A stretch of DNA of 64,000 bases from positions 434,001 to 498,000 of the forward strand of contig JANEZZ010003063.1 in NCBI GenBank assembly GCA_026122225.1, read 5' to 3'. Below are positions 32,301-41,035 of this stretch, piece by piece; the first letter of the stretch is position 1; every line of letters begins with the position of its first letter. A model generated the notes under the pieces. The model did no database searches, was not told the origin of the DNA, and worked only from the letters and a program-made list of their open reading frames with translations. This stretch comes from Heloderma charlesbogerti (taxonomy: Eukaryota; Chordata; Lepidosauria; Squamata; Helodermatidae). The position numbers were made by a program, and so were the translations under genes.

Positions 32301-33372
32301 GTCTTCCAACCAGCTGCCGCCGCCGCCGCCATTTGCAGTCTGGCGTTTGGTTTTTTTTTTTTTTACAGAGACGTGATAGGCTACGTAAAGACTTACATAG
32401 ACTATCACATCCCGGTTAAAAAAAAAAAAAAGCGTATGCAAATGGCAGCGGCTACAGCCGCCGCTATTTGCGTTCCTTATTTTTCGCCGTCTTAGTCTAC
32501 GTAAATATTTACGTAGACTATTACGACGAAAATAAAGGGGAACGCAAATAGCATAGTGGGCGCTATTTGCGTCTCTTTTTGATTCACCGTCTTAGTCTAC
32601 GTAAATATTTATGTAGGCTAAAATGGTGAATCAAAAAGGGACGCAAATAGCGCCCACTACGCTATTTGCTTTCCCCTTTATTTTTGCCGTAATAGTCTAT
32701 GTAAATATTTACGTAGATTAGATAGCGAAAAATAAGAAACGCAAATGGCAGCGGCTGTAGCCGCCGCCGTTTGCGTACGCTGTTTTTTTGTTTTTTGTTT
32801 TTACCCAACAGCCACCACAGCCAGAAATCCAGCTGCGGATGGCCCTGTCCTGGCCGGCTGCTCCGCAGAGCCGCCGCGGAGCACAGCTGGCCATCGAGGA
32901 TTCCGGGGGGGAGGACCGGATCGCCTCCCCCCCATCGAGGATTCCGGGGGGAGGGACGGAACGCCTCCCCCCCCACCATGAACAGAATCCACGGAAAGAT
33001 AAGTGACTTTCTTACATCCCTACTTTAGTCCCAAATATGGAGAACTTTGATTTTGGTGAATTCTGATCAAAACTGAACTGATACAAAATTCTCACCCAGC
33101 CCTTGCAGAACCAGCAGATCTGATGTCCCTCAAGGTCCCAGAGTGAGTTTGGGTAATGGGGGTGGGGGGAATGGCTTAGCTAAAGCCTCCTTCCTTACCT
33201 TCTTCAGACATTCCACCATGTTCTTGGTCTTCAGCTGCAGGAGGTTCCCAATGAATGGAAGAGGTGTTGGGCCTGGGGGGAAGTTCTTCCTCTTGGCCCC
33301 TGCCTTCTTCCATGCTACCAGGAAGAGCAGGCCGACAACCAAGAAGACAGCAGTGCTCCCTAGCAGATCCAT
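19346..33372 (-). CDS. Cytochrome P450 family 2 (CYP2) monooxygenase, nine exons, intact
   Basis: Join, in gene order: 33372-33199, 30758-30596, 28822-28673, 26524-26364, 23349-23170, 22034-21893, 21058-20871, 20389-20248, 19527-19346. The total is 1,482 nt, or 493 aa plus stop. Exon sizes 174/163/150/161/180/142/188/142/182 and their phases follow the conserved CYP2 plan. Seen in the protein: an N-terminal membrane anchor ([13 protein letters not shown]), the proline hinge [31 protein letters not shown] (C-helix region), the I-helix [15 protein letters not shown] with its oxygen-activating Thr, the K-helix ExxR as HEAQR, and the haem loop [12 protein letters not shown] with the cysteine thiolate ligand. 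Known for the family: ER-bound haem monooxygenases that use NADPH-cytochrome P450 reductase, oxidising xenobiotics, fatty acids or steroids. The substrate cannot be read from sequence. The subfamily is unassigned; it resembles the 2H/2J/2K/2C group. No stops or broken splice sites were found. Confidence 0.95.
20248..20389 (-). CDS. CYP2 exon 8
   Basis: A 142-nt exon between cttctaatag| and |gtagga. It encodes [35 protein letters not shown] (meander region) and MPFSAG, leading into the haem loop. Confidence 0.95.
20871..21058 (-). CDS. CYP2 exon 7 (K helix)
   Basis: A 188-nt exon between ccacttccag| and |gtacct. It carries [40 protein letters not shown] with ExxR, and the end FEGFTIPK. The residue between E and R differs from the common EIQR. 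Confidence 0.95.
21295..21525. mobile_element. Degraded 'AACCATGGTTTGTT' palindromic MITE in CYP2 intron 6
   Basis: Repeated forms of 'aaaccatgggttgt' and its inverse, ending with 'gtgtgtgaactaggcc'. A better-preserved relative lies at 55063-55384. Confidence 0.5.
21893..22034 (-). CDS. CYP2 exon 6 (I helix)
   Basis: A 142-nt exon from cattcccag| to |gtttac. It encodes [20 protein letters not shown] and [20 protein letters not shown]. The AGTETT motif forms the oxygen-binding groove. The apparent open frame in another phase here is a shadow. Confidence 0.95.
22140..22365 (+). mobile_element. CR1-type LINE tail in CYP2 intron 5
   Basis: Contains the family tail 'cctatgtacaccagtcactg' to 'ttggtctgatccagcag'. 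It lies antisense to the P450 gene, starting about 105 bp upstream of the exon 6 acceptor. Confidence 0.7.
22890..23005. mobile_element. Palindromic MITE, 'CCTATGCATGTTT' family
   Basis: Starts 'gcaatcctatgcatgtttag' and ends 'ctaaacatgcataagactgt', with 'tcctacaacacccagcactg' pairing inside. It lies in CYP2 intron 5. Confidence 0.75.
23170..23349 (-). CDS. CYP2 exon 5
   Basis: A 180-nt exon (one codon longer than the usual 177). It encodes [20 protein letters not shown], then [20 protein letters not shown] and [12 protein letters not shown]|gtgaga. Its 3' splice site uses a (CT)n microsatellite as the polypyrimidine tract. Confidence 0.95.
23350..23398. repeat. (AG)n microsatellite abutting CYP2 exon 5
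   Basis: Plus-strand (ag)n, with one 'gtgag' interruption, begins within 3 bp of the exon. In gene orientation it is (CT)n ending in CAG|. Confidence 0.95.
23515..23670. repeat. Compound microsatellite (AACC)n-(CATC)n-(CCTC)n-(GTT/GCT)n
   Basis: Four adjoining simple repeats lie in CYP2 intron 4. The transitions between motifs are abrupt, each differing from the previous unit by one base change, which suggests stepwise evolution of one array. Confidence 0.95.
24288..24575 (+). mobile_element. CR1-type LINE tail
   Basis: Begins 'gatacagtgatggccaccaa' with the frame [20 protein letters not shown]. It ends 'cttggtctgatccagcaggg'. Best-preserved tail of this family in the window. A short relative lies at 23930-24010. 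Confidence 0.75.
24764..24945. repeat. Minisatellite of AAAC-rich ~75-bp units
   Basis: The unit 'aacaacccttaggaaaaggg' followed by (aaac)n/(aaat)n recurs about three times with variation. Confidence 0.8.
25095..25412 (+). mobile_element. CR1 LINE 3' end
   Basis: Encodes [20 protein letters not shown], matching the end of the CR1 frames at 1335-2396 and 39447-40343. It finishes in 'ctattctatgattctat'. It lies in CYP2 intron 4. Confidence 0.85.
26364..26524 (-). CDS. CYP2 exon 4
   Basis: A 161-nt exon from ctccctggccag| to |gtgagg. It encodes [40 protein letters not shown] and [10 protein letters not shown] (E-F helix region). An alternative AG lies 6 nt downstream; the upstream AG restores the conserved length. 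Confidence 0.95.
27980..28400. repeat. Cluster of short dispersed 'ACTCCCA' repeats in CYP2 intron 3
   Basis: Two to three copies, e.g. 'ttgggcctacaacttccatc' with 'ggcagttgtagtccaaacca', and 'ccataactcccagaaatccc'. No coding signal. Confidence 0.6.
28673..28822 (-). CDS. CYP2 exon 3 (C helix)
   Basis: A 150-nt exon from gcctccttcag| to |gtacat. It encodes [40 protein letters not shown] and LVKELRAAK. The W and R of WxxxRR contact haem propionates in the family. Confidence 0.95.
29020..29160 (+). mobile_element. CR1-type LINE tail
   Basis: The family tail 'gcctatgtacaccagttgct' to 'agaatgctggactggaggga', truncated at both sides. Confidence 0.6.
29497..29900 (+). mobile_element. tRNA-derived SINE split by a hAT-like MITE
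   Basis: The head 'ccatggctcagcggcagagc' (A-box-like) and 'ggttcaatcccaacct' (B-box-like) are followed by the body 'ggtagggctgggaaaggccc'. After the 210-bp MITE the SINE resumes as 'taagctagatggaccaggag'. Confidence 0.75.
29632..29841. mobile_element. Complete CAGTGGAGGCTGG hAT-like MITE with 8-bp TSD
   Basis: Terminal inverted repeats CAGTGGAGGCTGGTG / CACCAGCCTCCACTG are flanked by the perfect 8-bp duplication GACACTTC at 29624-29631 and 29842-29849. An 8-bp target duplication and CAG-ended termini are hAT features. Internal arms pair through 'gtcagaactctaaaggagcc'/'cgttagagttctgactgaaa'. No transposase frame. Confidence 0.85.
30596..30758 (-). CDS. CYP2 exon 2
   Basis: A 163-nt exon from gtctttacag| to |gtattg. 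It encodes [40 protein letters not shown] and [14 protein letters not shown], ending in phase 1. It matches the exact length of mammalian CYP2 exon 2. Confidence 0.95.
31149..31639. repeat. 491-bp duplicated segment (copy B) in CYP2 intron 1
   Basis: Direct-orientation match to 2563-3053. Only a few differences are visible, for instance 'aaacaggcag' here versus 'aaacggacag' and 'ttgttcttcc' versus 'ttattcttcc'. The flanks beyond the match are unrelated. Confidence 0.8.
31727..31860. mobile_element. Palindromic MITE, 'CTATGCATGTT' family
   Basis: Starts 'gggcgcaatgctatgcatgt' and ends 'ccaatcacgcacaggattgt', with 'cctacaactcccagcatttc' pairing inside. Confidence 0.7.
32115..33022 (+). mobile_element. 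hAT-like element with palindromic module array (copy 1)
   Basis: Termini TAGGGATGT and ACATCCCTA are flanked by a perfect 8-bp target duplication CTTTAGTC (32107-32114 and 33023-33030), pointing to the hAT superfamily. The 908-bp body has GC-rich, tract-rich ends. Its core carries about 100-bp modules, each centred on an A/T palindrome such as 'ctacgtaaatatttacgtag' (about 32498, 32598, 32696), between inverted blocks 'gcaaatagcg'. No transposase ORF; overlapping open frames are composition artefacts. It sits in CYP2 intron 1, 176 bp from exon 1. Confidence 0.85.
33199..33372 (-). CDS. CYP2 exon 1 (membrane anchor)
   Basis: Fifty-eight codons from ATG at 33372-33370 to AAGAAG|gtaagg. It begins [20 protein letters not shown], then [20 protein letters not shown]. 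The hydrophobic helix, stop-transfer Lys/Arg and proline-rich hinge are diagnostic for microsomal P450s. Confidence 0.95.
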
Positions 33373-33494
33373 TGCAGCCCAGCCTCCTCTCCCCAGTGGA
33401 CAAGAGACTGGGGGTTATGAAGCTTTGACAAACAGCATAATTCAAGTCAACACGAGGTGAGATTAGTGTTCAACCACCGTCAGTTCAAAGTCTC

Positions 33495-33504
33495 TTTATA
33501 TAAT
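33495..33504 (-). promoter_or_regulatory. TATA box of the CYP2 gene
   Basis: On the minus strand the motif is ATTATATAAA, 123 nt before the ATG. This predicts a start near 33470 and a 5' UTR of about 100 nt. An HNF4-like 'gttcaaagtct' lies adjacent at about 33483-33493 (plus-strand sequence), which would suit liver or gut expression, but this is inference. Confidence 0.6.
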
Positions 33505-34134
33505 CCTAGGAATACAGTCTGTGTTTGCATTTCTGAGCTTTTGTGCCGTGCTGGAGCTTGTCCCCTGGGGGTCAACTACGGGGAGAAGCCATTTGAGCTT
33601 GCCTCTGTGCTCTCAAATGTGGGCTGAGATTCACCTGCTGCAGGGCACCTACATGGCTGTAGGTGTGCAGACGGGGAGGGGGGAGCCAAGAGTGGCCCGT
33701 CCATGCAGGCAAACTTGAAGGTCCATGCAGGCAAACCTGGAGGCAAACTACAGCCCCAAGTTAACTGTGGCGCCAAATTCAAGAAAAAATACAAATAATA
33801 ATAAATGAATTATAATTAACATTTTAATGTGTTTTTATTTGCAATCAGTCTGAAATATCATTTAGCTGTCGTATACAAACGTATTCTGAAAATGTCATGC
33901 CTCTGTTTTATCTGATCTCAGAAACATTGGTTGGACAGAAAAAAACAAATAATCAGGGGCCGATCTACATTGCGCCCGCCATCGCAATGAATTCGGTGTT
34001 CTGTCGGGTTAAACGCTCTCGCATTAAAACGTGATTATTCACACTCAACCATTTTCCCCATTGCAGTGCTTCATCGAATGCGCAACCTCGGTTCACACTC
34101 AAGCGCTGTGCTGTTTTCCTGCTGTTTTCCTGCG

Positions 34135-34215
34135 CGCGCTTGTCTGATCTCAGCTGCTAAGCCCTGGTCAGTAGTTGGATGGGCGACCACCTGGGAATCA
34201 GGCTTCCTGCATTGA
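34135..34215 (+). mobile_element. 5S rRNA-like SINE fragment
   Basis: The string 'gtctgatctcagctgctaag', 'ccctggtcagtagttggatg' and 'ggcgaccacctgggaatc' aligns with the 3' two-thirds of 5S rRNA. The 5' part and terminator are absent, so it is not a functional 5S gene. Confidence 0.65.
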
Positions 34216-34970
34216 GCAGGGGGTTGTTGTATCCCCTCAAATGAGACTAAGTTTTAACCCCTCCTATCCCCCCCTCCGGATGTTTTTTTTTTTTAAATTC
34301 AGGCATTATTCTCGCAGAATCGGGGCTTCTCCGTGATGTTTTTTTTTTCTAATTGAGGCATGATCTTTGAAGCTTCGAAGTTGTGAAGCTTCACAACTTG
34401 GGACTTAACTTCTGAGCGCATTGGAATGCCCTGTAAAATAACTGAGAATATAAAACAGGAAATATCAGCGATTATATGAAGCCAATATATATTTGAGGCC
34501 TATTATATTTGAGAAGTGGTTCAGAGTGCAATTTTCTTTAAAATTGTGTGTGTGTGTGTGTGTAAACCCCATTGAAATGAATGGGCGGAAAATCAGTTGT
34601 AAGTAACTGTCACACTGAGTTCAATGGGACCTAGATGTGATTAATTTGGGTTGGACTGGGGCCCCAGGATTCTATGCAATGTCGCAAAGGATTGGGGAGC
34701 ACGTTTTGGATTCTCTGCTGCTGTGCACAAACTGTGCCCCCCACCGTAAGGGGTTGGGTGCCTCTCTTGGCTCACTGCTGCGTCATGGATGCCCTGGAAG
34801 CTCTTGCTGTCCCATGATTCAGGTTGCATTTGATCTGATGGAAGTAAGAGAGGTGGTACCACGTGAGTGCTGTTCTGAGAGGCAGTTCCAGGCATAAAGG
34901 GCAGTGAGGGAGAAGAGGCGGGGCTTCTGAGGGAGCAAGACGTATTTGGACCGTTGCTGGCGGTGGAGCT
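34216..34970. other. Unassigned intergenic sequence
   Basis: Includes a (TG)n tract at 34547-34563 and low-complexity T-runs. Open frames on both strands lack domains and splice signals. Confidence 0.45.
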
Positions 34971-34974
34971 GGCC

Positions 34975-35275
34975 AGTGGCGCAGTGGCGTCCGGGCTGGC
35001 AGGCATGCCACGGCCACAACTCCCTTAGCAAGCATGCTGACATCACCTCCCACTCCCCACCCCCGAATTCCCTGTGGGCTTAGCTGCAATCCCCACTGTA
35101 GTTGGAGCCGGGGAGGGGGGAGGAATGAATTTTCCCAGCAACAATATCATGCTCCTTGTTGTAATGCAAAGTCTTTGGGGTTGGCTTGGTCTTGAATGGG
35201 CAATGAAGACCCATTGGCTTTATGAAGGAGATGAAAACTGGTTTGTTGATATGGATGATGGACTACTCACACATG
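34975..35275. mobile_element. GGTGTAGTGG-family hAT-like element, partial
   Basis: Body sequence 'gcttagctgcaatccccact' and 'ttcccagcaacaatatcatg' matches 17955-18310. A further piece with the other terminus ('gcatttttggactctccttg' to 'ctggcgctgacacacc') lies at about 35740-35845. Confidence 0.5.
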
Positions 35276-36600
35276 GTCTTGAAACTGCTTTAGCTTTTGC
35301 TAACTTACTCTGATCACTATATTATCAAGCGAGGGCTGACCTAGGATGAGCCGTTGTTCAAGATACATGGATGGATTCATTCGGCCCTCCAGTGAAAGAT
35401 TTTCCCAACAGAGTTTAGGCCAGAGTGTTTCTTGTCGCCCACTGATCCAGGCAGCAGCTGAAATGCATTTGGTCCATTTGTAGTTTTTAAGGCTTTATAT
35501 ACTCTGGTTTTAATTTTTAATACATTGTCATATGTGTCTTTTTAACATTGTTATAACATTTTAGCGTTATAGGACTAAGGTTTTATACATTCAAGGTTTT
35601 ATTTGTATATTGTGACACATAAGTCATAATGTTTTTAACATTTGCACTTTCTAATATTAAACAATTTTAATTGTGTATATTCATCTGCCTTAATTTAGGA
35701 TTTGGTGAATTTTTGATGTGGCTCAACCCAACAGCTGCCTGCATTTTTGGACTCTCCTTGGGGTCGTGGCTACGGGGATCATCACGATGAGCATCTGCAC
35801 TGCAAAATTTACCCCTGCACCACTGGCGCTGACACACCAGTCCAGCTTTCCCGAACCCTTCAGATGAATTGAACTGCAACCCCCATCATCCCCAACCAGC
35901 CTGGCCAATGGGAGTTGCAGTAGTCTGACATTCTAACTGCTGCAGAAAACAGGAGGGGAACCCTCAGTAAGAACCACCAAATGAATTAATGGACCCACAA
36001 TTGTAGCAAAAAGCAGATGAAACTCACGATACCTTGCTGTGGCAAGCACAGATTATTTATTATTTATTTTTATTATTGTTGTTGTTGTTGTTGTTGTTAT
36101 TATTATATTTATATTTATATCCTGCCTTTTCCCCAATACTGGGACTCAAGGCAGCTTTACAACATTAAAAACCTGTACAGTTGAAACATATAAATAGAAA
36201 TATACAAAAGTTAAAAATATAATGAAATCATCAATAATATTAAAATTGTATAAAATATCAACATTTTAAACTCTCAAGTTGAGATAGGACCATTCACGTC
36301 TTGAAAGTCCAACAGGTGTGGTAACATCCAATACAATTAAATGCAAGAAACTCTACATAACAAGAATAAATAGAAGCTTGACATGGCAATGCCACAAACA
36401 CGGGGTCTCAAATGATACTATGCAATGTAACTAACTTCAGGAATGTGAAATGGTGTAATATCTACTATACAGAAATGTGTACAGTTAAAAAATGTGTCCT
36501 TTTAACAAATATTAACAATGTTGGTAAACATATGTGATTCATGTCTACCCTGCAAGTATAATTACCATTCAAAAATGCATCTTAAGAATGATGGTAAACA
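35276..36600. other. A/T-rich intergenic, old LINE-like 3' sequence
   Basis: Contains 'tttaagg...tttatat' UTR-like A/T-rich sequence, a (GTT)n tract at 36076-36098 and one dispersed 'actgcaacccccatcatccc' repeat (about 35870-35925). No exon is supported. Confidence 0.45.
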
Positions 36601-36602
36601 AT

Positions 36603-36830
36603 AAGAACATAACATAAGAAGAGCCCTGCTGGATCAGACCCAGGGTCCATCTCATCCAGCATTCTGTTCACACAGTGGCCAACCAGCTGTCGACCAGAAA
36701 CCCACAAGCAGGGCATGAGCACAACAGAACCCTCCCACCCATGTTCCCCAGCAACTGGTGTACATAGGCTTACTGCCTCCGGTACGGAGGTAGCACATAG
36801 CCATCAGGACTAGTAGCCGCTGATAGCATT
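36603..36830 (-). mobile_element. CR1-type LINE tail
   Basis: Reverse complement of the 24288-24575 tail: 'agagccctgctggatcagac' to 'catcaggactagtagccgct'. Confidence 0.75.
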
Positions 36831-37000
36831 AGCATAGTAAATATGCTCATACAAGAATGGATTCAGTTCATAAATATCACTTTTAAACAAATGATAATAA
36901 TGGTGAGCAATAGTAAGTTATCTGATGACAACTCCTCAATTGAAGGCTATTTCTGTGCTTCATCAGAAGAATGAAGCTAGTGCTTACGTGTAACCAATAT

Positions 37001-38719
37001 GTTGTTGTTGTTGTTGTTGTTCAGTCGTGTCCGACTCTTCGTGACCCCATGGACCATAGCACGCCAGGCCTTCCTGTCCTGCGCTCTCTCCCGGAGCGTG
37101 CTCAAGTTCATATTCATTGCATCGGTGATGCTATCTAGCCATCTCATCCTCTGCCGTCCCCTTCTCCTTTTGCCTTCAGTCTTTCCCAGCATCAGGGTCT
37201 TTTCCAGGGAGTTTTCTCTTCGCATTAGGTGGCCAAAATATTGGAGCTTCAGCTTCATTATCTGTCCTTCCAATGAGCACTCAGGGTTGATTTCCTTTAG
37301 GATGGACTGATATGACCTCCTTGCAGTCCAGGGGACTCGTAAGAGTCTTCTCCAGCACCACAGTTCGAAAGCATCAATTCTTCGGCGCTCAGCCTTCCTT
37401 ATAGTCCAGCTCTCACAGCCATACATTACTACTGGGAAAACCATAGCTTTGATTAGACGGACCTTTGTCGGCAAGGTGATGTCTCTGCTTCTTACTATGC
37501 TGTCTAGGTGTGCCATAGCTTTCCTCCCAAGGAGCAAGCGTCTTTTAATTTCATGGCTACAGTCACCGTCTGCGGTGATCTTGGAGCCCAAGAAAGTAAA
37601 ATCTGTCACTGCTTCCATTTCTTCCCCTTCTATATGCCAGGAAGTGATGGGGCCAGATGCCATGATCTTCGTTTTTTTAATGTTGAGTTTCAAACCAGCT
37701 TTTGCACTCTCCTCTTTCACCCTCAACAAGAGGCTCTTGAGATCCTCTTCGCTTTCTGCCATTAGGGTGGTATCGTCTGCATATCGGAGGTTGTTGATAA
37801 TTCTCCCGGCAATCTTAATTCCGACCTCTGATTCATCCAACCCGGCATTTCTCATGATGTACTCTGCATATAAGTTAAATAAGCAGGGTGACAATATGCA
37901 GCCTTGTCGTACTCCTTTCCCAATTTTGAACCAATCGGTTGTTCCATGTCTGGTTCTTACTGTTGCTTCTTGACCCTCGTACAGGTTTCTCAGGAGACAG
38001 GTAAGGTGGTCTGGTACTCCCATCACTTTAAGAATTTGCCACAGTTTGTTGTGATCCACACAATCAAAGGCTTTAGCGTAGTCAATGAAGCAGAAATAGA
38101 CGTTTTTCTGGAATTCTCTTGCTTTCTCCATGATGCAGCGAATGTTGGCGATTCCACTTGACTTCACTCTCGAGGATGTCCGGCTCAAGTTCAGTGAGCG
38201 CACTATCATGGCTATCAGGGACATTCAGATCTTTCCTGTATAGTTCTTCCGTGTATTCTTGCCACCTCTTCTTAATCTCCTCTGCTTCTGTTAGGTCTCT
38301 GCCTTCTTTGTCCTTTATCATGCCCGTCTTTGCACAAAACGTTCCCTTGAGATCTCCAATTTTCTTGAAGAGATCTCTAGTCTTTCCCATTCTGTTGTTT
38401 TCCTCGATTTCTTTGCATTGTTCATTTAAGAAGGCCTTCTTGTCTCTCCTTGCTATTCTCTGGAACTCTGCATTCAGTTGGGTATATCTTCCCCTTTCTC
38501 CCTTGCTTTTCGCTTCCCTTCTTTCGTGAGCTACTTGTAAAGCCTCATTAGACAGCCACTTGGCTTTCTTGCATTTCTTTTTCTTTGGGACGGATTTCGT
38601 TGCTGCCTCCTGAACAATGTTACGGACCTCCGTCCATAGTTCCTCAGGCACTCTGTCTATCAGGTCTAATCCCTGAAATCTATTCCTCACCTCCACTGTA
38701 TATTCATCAGGGATATGAT
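37001..38719 (-). mobile_element. BovB (RTE) LINE, 5' truncated, internal 341-bp deletion
   Basis: The reverse transcriptase part carries VDHNKLWQILKVMGVPDHLT, GVRQGCILSPCLFNLYAEYI and LRYADDTTLM (catalytic YADD). The C-terminus includes EGKRRRGRQRMRWLDSITDA and MVHGVTKSRTRLN, followed by the (AAC)n tail. Relative to the copy at 41036-44265, sequence equivalent to 42194-42534 is missing at about 38153, which shifts the frame. The element is split into an upstream piece (to about 38719) and a 415-codon downstream frame. It cannot encode a working enzyme. Confidence 0.93.
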
Positions 38720-39446
38720 GTAGCCGGACAGTATTCCTCTCAAACACCATGCCCAATTCTGAAGAAACAAGATAAGGAAGCAAAGGTAACTCTCACAAGA
38801 GCCTAAAGGAAATATTAATATTAATAATAATAATAATACATTTCCTTACACCTTAGATTGTTACCCAAGAACATGGAAAGGAATGTTTGAAACAACTGAT
38901 TGGAGTGCTTCAGTGAACACTTGTCGGAAGCTATGTAAACTCCAAGAAAAGAAATATTTCTGTTGTCCTAAGATAGCAAAATAACAAGGTAAACAATTAG
39001 AACACATGACTGATTATAGTCACTCGAGGCTTGCTAAATTTAAGCATCCAGACGATTTAACCTTACCAAGTATATTCCCGGTCAACTCTTGCTCCTAATA
39101 GAAGACAAATTTGAGCATATGGGAAGCTATCTGTGGCTTATACTGCAGCTGACTTCGGTTATATCATATAAATTCACCTGGTGGCATTCCCTTATGTACA
39201 GGCCACAGTTAACCTGTGAACATGTGGAGGGCAAGTTTAAATGGGGCCTGCGGTCCCTGCTCCTGAGTACCACATATTCAGCTGAAGGGGTGAGCAAGGC
39301 CTAATGGTGTACAAATTATATTAATCAAGAACTGTGCAAAAGGCAAGGTCCCTGATTTGTGCATACAGAGCATGAAGCATACTGCACATAGCTTCATTTA
39401 GATCTTGGCTTGAATGCACAGAGGTCACACGGGGTGAGGGTGGTTC
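38720..39446. other. Unassigned intergenic sequence
   Basis: A/T-rich sequence between BovB and CR1 copies with an (AAT)n run near 38815-38837. No supported exon. I searched it for exon 1 of the 44739 cathelin locus without success. Confidence 0.45.
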
Positions 39447-40343
39447 ATAGAATCATAGAATAGTAGGGCTGGAAGGGGCCCACAAGGCCATCGAGTCCAA
39501 CCCCCTGCTCAGTGCAGGAATCCAAGTCACAGCATCCCCGACAGATGGCTGTCCAGCCTCGTCTTGAATGCCTCCAGTGTGGGAGAGCCCACCACCTCCC
39601 TAGGGAATTGGTTCCATTGTCATATTGCTCTAACCATCAGGACGTTTTTCCTGATGTTCAGCCGGAATCTGGCTTCCTGTAACTTGAGCCCATTTTTCTG
39701 TGTCCTGCATTCTGGGATGATCAAGAAGAGATCCTGGCCTTCCTCTCTGTGACCACCTTTCAAGTACTTGAAAAGCGCTATCATATCTCCCCTCAGTCTT
39801 CTCTTCTCAAGGCTAAACATGCCCAGTTCTTTCAGTCTCTCTTCATAGGGCTTTGTTTCCAGTCCTCTGATCATCTTTGTTGCCCTCCTCTGAACCCTCT
39901 CCAGCTTGTCTGCATCCTTCTTAAAGTGCAGTGCCCAGAACTGGACACAGTACTCTAGGTGAGGCCTAACCAGTGCTGAGTAGAGAGGAACTAGTACTTC
40001 CCGGGATTTGGAAGCTATGCTTCTATTAATGCAGCCCAAAAGAGCATTTGCCTTTTTTGCAGCCACATCACATTGTTGGCTCATATTCAGCTTGTGATCG
40101 ACAACAGTTCCAAGATCCTTCTTGCTTCTGGTGTTGTTGAGCCAAGTATCCCCTATCTTGTAACTGTGCATTTGGTTTCTTTTTCCTAGGTGCAGAACTT
40201 GGCATTTATCCCTATGAAATGTCATTTATATGTTAAAAAGTGTTGTTTTCTGCTCAGCACTCCAGTCTATCAAGGTCACTTTGAATTTTGTTTCTGTCTT
40301 CCAGGGTTTTAGCTATCCCACCCAATTTTGTGTCATCTGCAAA
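39447..40343 (-). mobile_element. CR1 LINE RT C-terminus and 3' end
   Basis: Encodes CQVLHLGKRNQMHSYKIGDT, YSALVRPHLEYCVQFWALHF and [17 protein letters not shown], nearly the same protein as 1335-2396. It begins at the FADDTKLG coding segment near 40343 and ends in the 'atagaatcatagaatag' tail at 39447. Confidence 0.9.
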
Positions 40344-40400
40344 GATTGAAGGCAAAAGGAGAAGGGGACGGCAGAGGATGAGATGGCTAGATAGCATCAC
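40344..40400 (+). mobile_element. 57-bp BovB fragment
   Basis: Translates as IEGKRRRGRQRMRWLDSI, the BovB C-terminal motif, in plus orientation. It abuts the truncated CR1 and lacks the 3' tail. Confidence 0.75.
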
Positions 40401-40614
40401 AAATTGTTTTGGCTAAAGTTGTTTATTGCCAAGCAAGGATAAGTGATACCACAGTGGAACTGATATTTGAGTATTTCCTTTATCCAGCTCCCGTGATATC
40501 TCTTGATAGACCATATTGGTTTACCTCTGTTGGGTAGCAAGGTAACATAATTCATGTGGAATCATCAGTACATTCTTGGACTGTACTTGCTGCTGGAAGT
40601 AAAAGTTTCTTTTG

Positions 40615-41035
40615 CTTCTGGAGCAAGCTTGCAAGCAGTGTTGTGCTTGCATCTTGCATGAAGATCCTCAGCTCTGTATAAGAGTGGGGTGGCCTTTAAA
40701 AATGATTCAGAAACTGCAGTTGGTCCAAAATATGGCCGCAAGATTACTAGCTGAAACTGTACATTTATGCCTGTGCTCTCTCAGCTGCACTAGCTCCCAA
40801 TTCCTTCCCAGGCCCAATTTAAAGTACTGGTTTTAATCTTTAACACTGTAGATGGCTTGGGACCAGGTTAACTGTAAGGCCACCTTCTCCCATGTGTAGC
40901 TACCTGAACCTTCAGACCTTCCTCAGAGGCCCTATTCCAAGTACCCCTGCCAAATGAAGTGAAGTGGGTGACTACTAAGGAGAGGGCCTTTTGGGTAGTG
41001 GCACCCCAGTTATGGAACATCCTTCTCAGAGAGTT
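40615..41035 (+). mobile_element. L2-like LINE C-terminal fragment
   Basis: The frame reads LQLVQNMAARLLAET, followed in broken frames by the TKERAFWVVAPQLWNILL pattern, typical of L2-like ORF C-termini. It is interrupted at its 3' side by the BovB copy. Confidence 0.7.

Noticed and set aside
32120..32495. GC-rich overlapping open frames on both strands as a Pro/Ala-rich protein
   Set aside because: They lie within the hAT-like element, overlap in four frames and have no start context or splice sites.
34135..34215. Functional 5S rRNA gene
   Set aside because: The 5' third and the T-run terminator are missing and several conserved bases are changed.
34637..35089. Overlapping open frames as a coding region
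   Set aside because: Frames on both strands are equally open, and the sequence overlaps a GGTGTAGTGG-family repeat.
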